From NCBI GenBank assembly GCA_009760855.2, contig WPIO01000005.1:1335001-1397000 (forward strand): a stretch of 62,000 nucleotides of DNA. Reading direction: 5' to 3'. Positions 37,601 through 49,600 of this stretch are shown in pieces (position 1 is the first letter of the stretch; the number at the start of each line of letters is the position of its first letter). The notes beneath the pieces were generated by a model. That model made no database searches. It saw nothing but the letters and a program-made list of their open reading frames with translations, and was not told the DNA's origin. The position numbers and the translations under genes were made by a program. The DNA is from Cristatella mucedo. Taxonomy: Eukaryota > Bryozoa > Phylactolaemata > Cristatellidae.

Positions 37601-40600
37601 ATGGTGTGAGCGTGACTGCCTAGGCAAGTGAGTGATTCCGAATCAGTGCGATCGTATCGATGTGCGTTCTCTGTGTCTTTAAAATAGGACCGTTTCCACA
37701 ATTATTCCAGTTAGGGACGCTAGGTTTTGGGAATAAGCCATAGATTGAGATAAGTCTTGTGGTGAGTACGTTGGATGGACCTGCATAGGTAGAAACTATG
37801 TAAGATAAAGGCAGTGACCTCTCGTTAGACGACCACACCAGCTTCACAATCAAGTCTGCCTACTTTCAGCTACATAACGTTGCTAAAATTCGGGCTTGTT
37901 TAGATAAGGATACCACGTCTAAGTTGGTCCATGCATTTGTGACATCCCGTCTTGACTTGTGTAACTCACTGCTTGCTGGTCTACCGGCATGTGCAATCAG
38001 GCGCTTACAGCTGGCGCAAAACTTTGCAGCTAGGCTAGTCTGTCGTGAGCGTCGCAGTTGCCACATCACACCACTTCTCGCCGACCTGCACTGGCTACCA
38101 GTCAAGAAACGCATCGACTTCAAGGTTTTGTCGCTCTCTTTTAGGTCCCTTCATTCTTTGGCTCCAGCCTATCTCTCAGATCTACTCCCCCACCAGGCCA
38201 AGCATCGTACCACCCGCTTTTCGGAATCTAACTGTTTACCAATACCTCGTACAAACCTCAAATCTTTTGGAGACCGTGCATTCAGTTCGTATGCTCCCAA
38301 AGCCTGGAACTCCCTCCTGACTTGCATCAGAACGCCCCCTGACTTGACCACGGTTAAAAAGAACTTAAAAACACACCTATTTAGGACAGCATTTAGTGGG
38401 CCCCTGTAATTCGTCCTTCATGTGCTTATGCGTGCTGACACTGTGCATGCTGCCACTAACCGCACTTGCATGCAGACCCTGTGCATGTCAACCCTAACCA
38501 TGTTTTCCATATTGTTTATCAAGCATGGTATTACTCACCATTCAATCGCGTTTCCCTTTGCAGCAAACGTAAAGCGCCTGTAAAGAGATTGAGTTCTCTG
38601 AGGGCGCTTTATCAAGCGCATTATTGTTATGTTATTATTATTATTATGGTAGCGATTCAACTGCCATGGTTATCTAAAATTATGTTGCTGTTATGCTTCG
38701 TCGTAACATATTAAGACTATCATAACCGGTCTTTTAAGTTTTCGAGAGGCAGCTAGCGGCCAGCTACGATGCATGTGCTGCAGAATGTGAAACAGGAAAA
38801 GCGTCCTGGTCGAATGACCATTTCCCAACGACAAACATGTGACATTGCAGTCTTCTACCGTAGCAAAAGAAAGTCAGGCCGCGAAGACTGCATTTTTTAC
38901 TCAGCCAGAATCAATTGCTGCCGATGCATGTATGATTTATAGCTAGCATTACAAAGCTATTTTAATCGGATGATCATGGACGTATCTGTGGTGTTTATTG
39001 TATGGCATTCTATGGGTGTCACTCAGCTTTCTCTCCGTGTAGCGTGTTCACATGTCTAGAAAGGGCGGCCTAGATAGAGACATATTCGGGTCCACCAAAC
39101 TTTTTTTAAGCAAAGCTGCATCTCAAAATAAAAGATTCGTCTTCCTTGATTCAAGGTTTGGCAGCCCATTTTGCAAGCTACTGCTCTGGGCGGCTGGTGA
39201 TGGAGGAGCGGTAGACTAATCAGTTTTCGCAGTGGACACCGATCTATGGCACCACTGTTTAGACAAGACATGTAGTGAGAACAGTTAAGGGCAACAGAAT
39301 CGAGCGAACTCTCGTCCTATATGTTGCCTTGTTTCTTTCAGCGACGGCAGTGGCCGCACTGGCACGTTCATAGCACTTGACATGGTGCTCGACAGGCTTT
39401 TCAGTGAGGGCCTGGTAGATGTTATCAACACCGTTCGATTTCTGAGGACCTTCAGGCAGAAGATGGTTGCCAGTGCAGTAAGTGCCATCAACTCATTTCC
39501 ATCGCGTGCAGCAAGCTTTATCGGTCGGCCAGTAAACATAGGCAGGCCACTCTCGACATTTATTGCGGTCGGTGAGGCATTGCATGCGAATTTGCCTGGT
39601 GTCATCCGATAGCAAGCGTCAGCAGGCCGTGCTGTAACAGCTGCCGTCGGCCCGAACCTGCGTAAGCAAGCGAGACTGTGATCGGTCTAAATGTGGTCTT
39701 GACCGTCTTGCGTGGCATGAAGGCACTTCGTGGCGATAGCTGTGCCATCGCCACGAAGTGCCTTCAAGCTGGCTGTACTTGACAAAAGGCATTGCAACTA
39801 AACATACACTGGTTCCTGATCTCGCCGCTCTCTGTTCTGTACCCTAGATACGCTGACGACCGTAAGGCCTTGTTGAGGTGTCATTCATTGAAGTCTGGCT
39901 GTCAGCATGAGCAATGTTTAAAACTAGATTGGTGTGGTTACAGCTATTCACGACAGAGCCAGAGACCGAGCAGGCCGCGCTCAAAACTCCCAGCTTCTCC
40001 TGGAGGTTCCCGGCAGGATTACACAAGAACCGCATGGCAATGCATAGCTCTTTCAGTAGAGGAAAGCTGGTTTGGCCTAGCGGTTAAGGTGCTCGCCCCG
40101 ACCTAGGTCTGACTGAGGTCGTGGGCTCGAGTCCCGAGGCATATGTGAAGCGCCTGAATAGAGACTAAGTTCTCTTGGGGCGCTATATAAATGAATTATA
40201 TATATATATATAACTTCGTTGTGTCGAATGAGAAAGTACATACTGTCGAGAGAATTTCATGCTATTGGGCCACTTTGAAGCAGTGTTCCACTGGCAAGTT
40301 AAGACGCCTTTGCTGGCGTCTGCTGCTCGGCAGCTGCAGCCACCTGCAGCCACCGTCTCGGCAGCTCGCCGATAGTTTGATAATTTGGTCTAAATGATCA
40401 AACTATTGTGGTAAACTACAGTGGTCTAGGTGAAGAGGAAGATGCACGTGTTGCTATTGGCCGCGAATATTTTATTGAAAGCTTGTTGTAAGCTGACGCT
40501 CCGACATCAAGCACGTGCTAGTAAACAGATGACGAAACGAAGATGCCGAGGAGGCTTCAACACTGGTGCGTACTCCGTCAGCGCCCGCAGACCACACACT

Positions 40601-43600
40601 GCACAGCCGTTCTTCCTCCGTCTTCTTTTCCCACTGCCTGCTCTTGCCCAGGCAGTGACCCGACCTCATTAAATTGTTTCCCAATTAACCGACACGGCCC
40701 ATAAACCTGCAGCCATTAAGCCATCTGCCCGTACGGTCATAGCACGGCAATAATACAATCACGTTTTTCAAGGTGCATGTTGCTACTGTTCCTACATTAG
40801 GCACCTGGACTTACTTGAGTTTAAAGCACGCTATTACGACTGGCTAGTGTACATGTAGATCATGCTGATTTTTGGCACGGTACTGCTTGTTATCACACTT
40901 CGTAAATACCACAAATAGAATGGAGCAAGACGCTGCAGCAATTACCGTTCAAAATTCCGAGAGACTCAATTTACTGCAACCCTTACCATGTCACTCGCTA
41001 TGCTGCTGCTCACGCTGCAGAAGAGCTTTAACCTGCTAAGCATCCGACGACAGGGATTTCTAGTTCCTCGCATAGTATCGAATTCTATTTCATATCATTT
41101 CATATAGAATTCATAGTATAGAATTCTAGTTCCTCGCATAGTATCGCCAGCCCTTAAGATTCGCTCTCGTTCAGTGGTGGCGATGATAGCTCAGCACTAT
41201 CGTTTAGAATGGGCAGATGGGGCAGATTGGGAAAAGGGACAAAGGAAATTAGTCAGATTCCATATCCACGATGAGGGTACCACCAGTGAGTGACCTTTAT
41301 GAAACTGAATCGGGAATCAAAAAGAGAAGTTGACCGGATGTCCAAGTTAAGCTCTGCAAGATGGCTACCGCACGCTTAATACGGCTCCGAATCTGACTTA
41401 CTGCAGCTTGAAATTAATTCTTAGGCACAACACACCAAGTACATAACGTTTGTACAGAAATTGCGATTTGCTAATATGGTCCGTCTGCGGTAAGCGTAAA
41501 ATATATGCTTAAAATCTACGCCGAGACACTTTGTGAGACTAGAAAACCTTAGTCATCCACTCCAAAAAATAGGGAAGCTGTCATTGGCTTCGTCGTGGGT
41601 GGGTACCCAAATCGAGTGAAAACGGTCCAGACATGGGCAGTAAATGAAAAATCTAACTGACCTAACCTACACTGAAGTTTCCATCCTGAAACCTCGAGAT
41701 GGTAAGGAGCTCACCTTTAACGGCCATGGTGGTGGGCTTGAGCCCTTCTACATATAAAAAAGCGCCCGGGTAGAGCTAAGTATTCTTTGGGCGCTATATA
41801 AATGAATTATATAACGTATATTTTTAGTGCCAGAGACATATTGGGAAAGCAAGCAGACAGAAATGGGTTGGAGCAAGTTTCCGCCCTGAGCTCGATTGCG
41901 ATGCGCTTTGTGAAATTCCATCGTCGACTCTCTACCACGAGTTGCAGATCCGTGCCCGGATGTTCGCAGATCTGCACCGGACTGAGTGTTCCAAGGAGCT
42001 GTTTAGTGGTCAAGAAAGGTTTGCATTAGTCGTCCACAATGAAGCAGGCGCAGGCCTCCGCTGTTCGCGTGCAATGACAACCACGAAGCTGTCTCCCCAG
42101 GGCACCGTGCAGGCATCACGTGCTTGGTGTTGTTTGATCGCACAGCAGAGAGACAGCCGATACCCAACACCAACAGTTTACTACTAACGCACGGAGCCGA
42201 AGAGCACACGGCTCCCCTCGGCCCCTGCTCTCACACGACTCCCCTCCCCTGGTCGACTCCGATGACTCATAGACCACAACGGTGCACCGGCCGACCCTGA
42301 TGGTGAATCCACCATCTGACCACCAGCTGGTCCATGCCACATCAAAGGCGGGACCACAGCAGTGCACTGGCCGACCCTGATGGTGAATCCACCATCTGGC
42401 CACCAGCTGGTTACCGGCCTGTGTCCATACCACATCACAGGCGGACCACAGCTGTGCACCGGCCCCTCTCGGTGGTGCTTCTAACAGCTCACAAGTGGCT
42501 TATCAGACATACAATACATACATACAAACTACACGCTCCCTTGACCTTACGGTCACAAGTCAGGAGCCGGCATACAATATATACATACATACGTACATAC
42601 GAACTACACTTGGCACGTGCTGCGTCCAACCAGTCTGCGCCGCCGCCGCCCAGAGCCGCAAGCGCAGCGAGCCGCCGCGAGATCAAGAAAGCTGCCGAGC
42701 TCCACAGAGATCCAAAAAATACCCTCTACATTTTTTCTGTGCATCGAACTGGTGCTATGCTAGTCAGAAAAGTCACTGCCTATATCGTCTCCTAGGCTTC
42801 GTACAATCGTTGCTTTACACCAACATATAGCCTTGTCCTCGTCATCATATTCGATTTAAAAATATCAAGGAAATCTCAGATGACAGCAGCGTGTGCGTAA
42901 GCATCAACGAGCTGCAGTTCATATGATATTCGTACTTATCTTAGCTGCCTGCATCATTCTGGTGCCGTTTCAATAAAAACAGCAGTATTTTTCTGTAGAT
43001 TCAGTACACATTTATATACAAAGCTGTGTCTATGCATCTTAAGTGCGGAGTAACGGTGATTAGTGTCAGCCGCCTGATCACGGAAGCGATGACTTCATCG
43101 AGCGGTGAGACAAAAGCACTCACAAACCACTACGAGAAAGAATTTGAGGTGAGTCAGCAATTGCTAATTGGACTCTTAAGTCTACAGCTTTTAGTATGCG
43201 AAATTTGAGTCGCTCCTAGGGTGCCCGTGGTCCGAAGCGAGTCTATGCTAAACTGAGCAGTAGCGCGAGGCAGCCATTTCTCTCTGCAATTTCAGTCTTG
43301 TAATTTGCCGGTCCCTGCAGCCATGGTTGCCGTGATCTATTGTTCAGACTCTGACCAGGATTGTGCAGAAGATCAAAGTCAGCGATTGCGCAGCCGGCCA
43401 CCGGGCAGAGAACCATTCAAAGAGCAGAGACATTATGATCCAACCTCGTAAGCAGCCGACTGCTTGAAGCGAATCCTCGCAGCAAAGCTGATACGGAAAG
43501 GTCGCACCTTTCTGTTGACGGCTCAGAGCGATGGCGAATTTATCTAAACTTGAAGATCTCGTACGCTAACGCTTTCTTTACTTAGCCGAAAGAGCGAGGC

Positions 43601-46600
43601 CGTACCTGATGACTTTCGATAGCACCGACAACTCGGATTATTTCAACGCTGTCTATGTAAACGTGAGTACTTCGAGGCGCACAGGCTACCCCGTGGCAGC
43701 AGCGGCAGTGCCGCTGCAGGAGGCGGCAGGGGGCGCTGGCTATTTGCTCCACAATACACGTTTCCAGGTTCTCGGCTTTCAGAGCTTCGTGCTCATTTAC
43801 TTTGCATTTTCGGCTGTTACCTCTCGGTAGTTTGCAGTAAGCGCTTGCACAAATATGTAAAGAAAATGCAATGGGAATAATGCTCAAACTTAAGCGTACC
43901 GTCGTCTCCAGTAGCTACCAGTTCCGATCGAGATTCCTGATCGCTTAGGCTTCTTATTCGGAAGACTCTCTGAGCCCGAGACACGGGACAGACTTGGTGA
44001 ATGCCACTCGACGATCGAATTCTTCCTCCAGCACGAAGATATATCATACAAGACAAAAAATATGAGCGATCGCATGTAAGACCTTTGCAATCCTGTTAGA
44101 ATGCCTGCACTCGAGCGACCGTTCTTCTTGGTCCGTCGCTGTTTCGTAGGTTCTACTTTGCTGAGATAGGCCAAGATAGGAGAGGCGCAATAGTAACAAA
44201 TAATTGAAACTATTGAGCTTATTAGAATATCCGATGCGCGGACGTGTATCTCCGTATGTAACTCCACAAAGCCATAAAGACTATGTGAGCTTTACGCAGG
44301 CGAGTTTTTTTATAGTTCACTCACAGCCAAAGGGGCTTTCGGGACGCATTCGGTAGCCAACAGACTTCATCTCACGCAACAAAGAGAAAGTGGGCAGCAT
44401 AGCAGAGTCAGGAGAACAGTTAAGGTAGTGAGTAGCATGAAAGTAGCAGCTCAGAACCGCTGAAAAGGATGAGCCATAGTCGGCAGCAGGAGAGTAGTTG
44501 TCGTTGCGTAAGAATTGTGGAAGCGAGTTCCACTGTCTAGGACCTGCAGAGCTAAAGCTTCTATCGCCAACGGCCTTTAAGCTGAAGAACGGAACAGCTA
44601 ATTTACTGTTCATACAGGACCTGAAGACACGAGGAGGCTGAAACTGGTGCAGCAGTTCAGCTAGGTATGGAGGAGCTAAGCCGTGGCGGGTCTAGTGGGT
44701 CATCGTAAGAACTTTGCTCTGTATCTGTTGATCAACCGGCATCCAGCCAAGCTCTTTTAGCAAAGGAGACACATGGTCAAACCTCTGGGATTAGATGAAT
44801 AGCTAGTGGGAAAAGTAACCGACATGTTACGCTGGTCTTCTACTATGTAATAACATGTTGACGATGTTTAATGTCCATATTTATAAAGTAATTACTTCTA
44901 TAAGGAAAGAGGACTGCGTTTAAGCAACCCTGCTTAACTGCTGTGAGCGCTTGGGTGTACGTCGAGCGTATAGTCTATAATGTATAAATATTTAGATCAG
45001 GTCAGCGGAAGTTTGCTCGAAGCCAGCTCATTCAAAAATACATGAGTCTGCATATATTTATATCACCTTATGTAAGCAGCGTTCTGCTGAGAGCTTGACA
45101 TTTCCGTTGGATTTGCACGTGGAGGTATTTCCAGCCCAGGACTGGGCAGACAAGCGGCAGTCTGCATCTTTCTGCTGCCAATTGTCACTCGCGGCCCTTG
45201 AGCTACCTACTTGTCCTAGAAATTGAATCTGCAATTGCTTTAGAGGGTTGCATTTTCTTTTAACAGGGTCATCGAAGGCGCGACGAGTTCATTGTCACCC
45301 AATGGCCATTGCGGTGTACGGTCAACGACTACTGGCGCCTGGTCTATGATTGTCACATATCTACTGTCGTGGTGCTGCACGATGAATCTACGTCGCAGGT
45401 CTGTAAGCCAATCGCTCTCTCAGAGCAAGGGACTCATCGGCAAGGGTGCTGTGTCCTCTCTAATTTATGAACAGCTAGGCTTGTCTGATGTGAGAATCAA
45501 AATTGCCGCAGTGTACCACTTCTCACCTATCTGCACTGGCTTCCAATCAAGCAGCGCATCAACTTTGTGGTTTTGTCCCGCACCTTTGATTACATTCACA
45601 ATCTTGTTCCTTCGCAATGTCTCTGAAATACTTCCTAATTAGGATTCCCATCGCACTAACCACCGCTCTGACTCTGGAAGTTTTATTGTGCCCCAAAAGA
45701 ACATCAAATCCTTTACAGACCATGCCTTCAGTTCTATGCTCCTAAAGCCAGGTACTTACTACAGACAGACACCATGTCACACCATGACTCAATGAAATTT
45801 AAAAACTACCAAAAACCTGCATGATTCTTCTATCATAGCAGTTTTTGCTATGATATAATACATGGTGACATGATATACATGGTACAATTTTCGGCACGCT
45901 CAATCAGATGGATAGAGCGGCAGTGATAGAGACGCATAGGAGAATTACGGGTAGATAGGAACCTGATATGTCATAATCCATGGACCATACAAAACGAGCC
46001 GGAGTTGAGGGTTAGTCTGCTTTCACTAGGGCTGGCGCTGTACAAATCCAGCTCCTCTGTGGCTTTAGAATATGCCGCTCTACGTATAGGACACGGTTGC
46101 TATAAGGGTATTTCTCGCTTGCTGCCGCACTCTGCTGCCGTAGACTCACACGTGCGTGTATCCGTGCACCATCTCCGATTCGCTAATCTCGGTGCTTTGA
46201 GGTTCCGCCAGTATTGGTTGCACAGCAGCACGAATGAACGCCCGTAGCACTGAGTTGCGTTTGTGGCGAAGGACTTTAATTAAGGAGCCGCTTCGCAGTG
46301 TTGGTAACCATGGTAACCATGCGTCCAAGGAATAGTCGCCAGGCGCCACATGGGCACAATTTTAGCTCGACAGTCGCTAGCACTGCAAATTTGGCTGGTA
46401 CGCGTCTAAAAGCTGGAAAGCTTAGAATGGAGCTCACCGACCGATGCGCTCATTCGGCTATCTATTCTATCGACAGTAGAATCAACATTGGCTCTCGATG
46501 ACGATGACGCAGTGTCGCAATTCGGTGCGTAGAATGTGCTGAGCTAATTCAACTGGGAGTAATAGTGGGCATTAATTCTGTGCGCCCCAATTACGTACGT

Positions 46601-49600
46601 CCTCGCCCCAATTACGTATGTCCTCGCCCTAATTACGTATGTCCTCGCCGCTTTTGCCGCTCCTGCAGGGCATGCTCGTGGCATACCCGGGCTGCTCGTG
46701 CTGCTTCCGCTGCGAGCCCTCGCTCTTGCGGCCCAGATCGGAAGCAGCGGTCCGACGGTCGTCGCTTATTGGCCGCTTACGGATCGTCCGGCTGCTCGTC
46801 CGGCCGATGATTGGACGGCCGAGCAGTAGACGTAGCAGCAGCAGCAGCAGCAGCAGCAGCGGGGAGACGCTTGGAGCCGCTTCTTTTTCGATCGTCCGGC
46901 TCAGCGGCGAGTGTGCGGTCTGTGCACGCCAACCAGCATGCACTTCGCTTCGTGCCTTTACAGGTGTATCCGCTATTTTGGCCAGTCGACAGGGGGACGA
47001 AACAACGCTTCGGACCAATAGCTTCTACGTTCATAGGCTCAGAAACCAGAGACGGCCTCGTAGTGAAGTCGTTCCTGATCAAGAAGGTAAACCTCTGCCC
47101 TCGCGATGACATGACTTTGACCTTGGTATATCCCGGGAAACCGATCATAATAAAGTGAATGGGCGTGTAAACCATTGCTCCATTATCAGATAAACAAACA
47201 CCTTCTGGCAGATGTCTATGCGGTCCAAAAATTCTAGCTTTCGATCATTAATGAGGTTTGGAGCCACAAATGGTTGCCAGCAAAAGTGATTGCTGTAAGT
47301 GCTCCTTGATTTACACACGGAGTGGTGCAAAAATAATTGTGATAATTGTAATTGCATGAGAGCTGTTCAAGTTAAGTTCAGAAGTTAGCACAAGTAATTC
47401 TCTATAATTAGCTAAGCACGGCAATGGACACTGCACTCTTTTGAAAGCGAGTCGAGGCAATATTTCTGGAACCGAATTCCCGGCCGGCCAGCTCAGTGGC
47501 ATTCAAGTTCTACATAGGTTGTGACTCATAATAGTAGTAATAGTACACTTGATACAGCGCTCTCAGAGGACTCGATCTCTTTCTAGGCGCTTTACATTTT
47601 CTGCAAAGGGAAACGTGATTGAATAGTGAGTAATATCATGCTTGATAAGCAACATGAATAACATGGTTAAAGGTGACGTGCACAACGTCAGCATGCAAGT
47701 GTGGTTACTGGCAGCATGCACAGTGTCAGCACGCATAAGCACATGAAGGACGAATCACAGGGACCCACTAAATGTTGTCTTTAATAGGCGCGTTTTTAAT
47801 TTCTTTTTAAATGCAGTCAAGTCAGGGGATGATGTGATGCAAGTCGGGAGTGAGTTCCAGGCTTTGGGAGCACAGGAACTAAATGCACGGTCTCCAAAGG
47901 ATTTGAGGTTTGTACGAGGTATTGGTAAACTGTTGGATTCCAAAAAGCGGGTGGTACGATGCTTGGGGCCTGGTGGGGAAGTAGATTTGAGAGATAGGCT
48001 GGAGCCAAAGAATGAAGGGACCTACAAGTGAGCGAAAAAGCCTTGAAGTCGATCCGTTGCTTGACTAGGAGCCAGTGCAGGTCGGCGAGAATTGGTGTGA
48101 TGTGGCAATTGCGACGCTCACGACAGACAAGCCTAGCTGCAGAGCTTTGTACCAGCTGTAAGCGCCCGATCGCACAGGCCGGTAGACCAGCAAGTAGTGA
48201 GCTACTGACGTCAAGACGGGATGTCACACATGCATGGACCAACTTAGATGTGGTATCCTTATCTAAACAAGCCCGGATTTTAACATTGTTATGTAGCTAT
48301 ATGTAGGCGGACTTGATTGTGGAGCTGATGTGGTCGTCTAACGAGAGGTCACTTTGGAGCATGATACCTAGATTTCGTGTGCAGATCCAGCAGGAGATAC
48401 GTTAGCAGAGCCGATGTTGAACGTTAGCCTCTCCAATTTCTAAATCCCACTCGGTTTGCCCATAACAAGTAAGTTAGTTTTATCATCATTTAATTTAAGA
48501 AAAATGAACATGAACATGAACATCCCAACCACAAAAAATTGTATCAAATTAGAACAAAAATTAAATGGGTATGTCATCCAAGCTTTAAGCAAAAGAACAT
48601 TTTAACCCCTAATTACGCATGACACTTGAATTGACTGACGCAAAGGTATGCAGACTGGACCCTTTGAAACTGGGCACATTCATTGATAACATAAAGAAAA
48701 GTTACGTTACAGGTCGCAGCTGCTAGAAGGATGGCGATGGCAAGGTGACAGAGATTACCCGAGACCTCAATTGAAGAAATGCTAAGAACTGGATACATGA
48801 TAGCACAGTACTCACGAGTGCGTTTTGAAGCCTTTCACGAGAAAGTCATCGGATAATGCGATGCTTACACAAAGCGCTTTGTGGGTGCGTACGATAGAGA
48901 GACCAGCGGACGGCCTGAGATTGGCCTGAAGGGTGACTTCGGGCAACCAAGCGACTCGACACGCCCATTCACTTTATTACGATTGGTTTCCCGGGATATG
49001 TCAAGGTCAAGGTCATGCCACCGCGCGGGCTGAGCCCAGATTATTTCTGGCGACGGGGACAATGCGGGATCAATTTTATCAACAGAAATAAACCCTACGA
49101 ATTTTCGCGTTTCTCGTGCTACTAGCTACATCGTCTTCTTTCACTGTTTGCCAACTATTTGATTCCAGATCAGTTTGGTTTTCTAGAAGCGACGTTTTCG
49201 GTTAACCGGTAGCTCCTGACTAATTTTGCATGGGTGGGTGCTGTAATTCCATATTGTTAATTCACCAGGAGACAGCCTCGAACGCATCATTTGCAAAGGT
49301 AGCTGGTTGTGTGATCAGCGAGACTCAAATTCGTGGGAATCTCAAACTAAACAAGCGATCGAAAGGGAAGTGTGAAAATGCGTTGTTGGCGTTTGACGAC
49401 CCCCGGTTAGATGGTTGCATGGGCAACCAGGCTGAGGCCTCCCTCACCCAGGCCCTGGACGCCCGTCTAGTCTGCTATTTGCAAGGTATAGGTCATCAGC
49501 CCATAACACGTCCAGTCCCTTTTAGAAAACGGTCTGTCCACGCCCTTGATTGATTGTTAGAAATCTGCTAAATATGGAGTCTCTCTTAATTTGGTAGCTA

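Larger units (their letters stand above)
39478..42998 (+). other. PTP intron, 3.5 kb
   Basis: It holds a perfect 20-bp hairpin (39718-39766), a full SINE-1 (40065-40212), a local direct repeat (41057-41146), a SINE-1 fragment (41700-41814) and a roughly 80-bp two-copy tandem repeat (42281-42465). No further exon was recognised. Confidence 0.75.
45399..46963 (+). other. PTP intron
   Basis: It contains a diverged LINE-A piece (45500-45840), three 20-bp repeats (46565-46650) and an (AGC)n tract (46829-46860). A 156-codon frame (46639-47109) spans the repeats and is not supported as coding. Confidence 0.75.

Noticed and set aside
43297-43450. A different open frame with an ATG over exon h
   Set aside because: Phases of exons g and i and the TL...SRDIMIQP-PERARPYL alignment require another frame and the acceptor at 43347.
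46639-47109. 156-codon + frame with a Ser run
   Set aside because: It spans the 20-bp and AGC repeats and reads the PTP exon k in the wrong frame.
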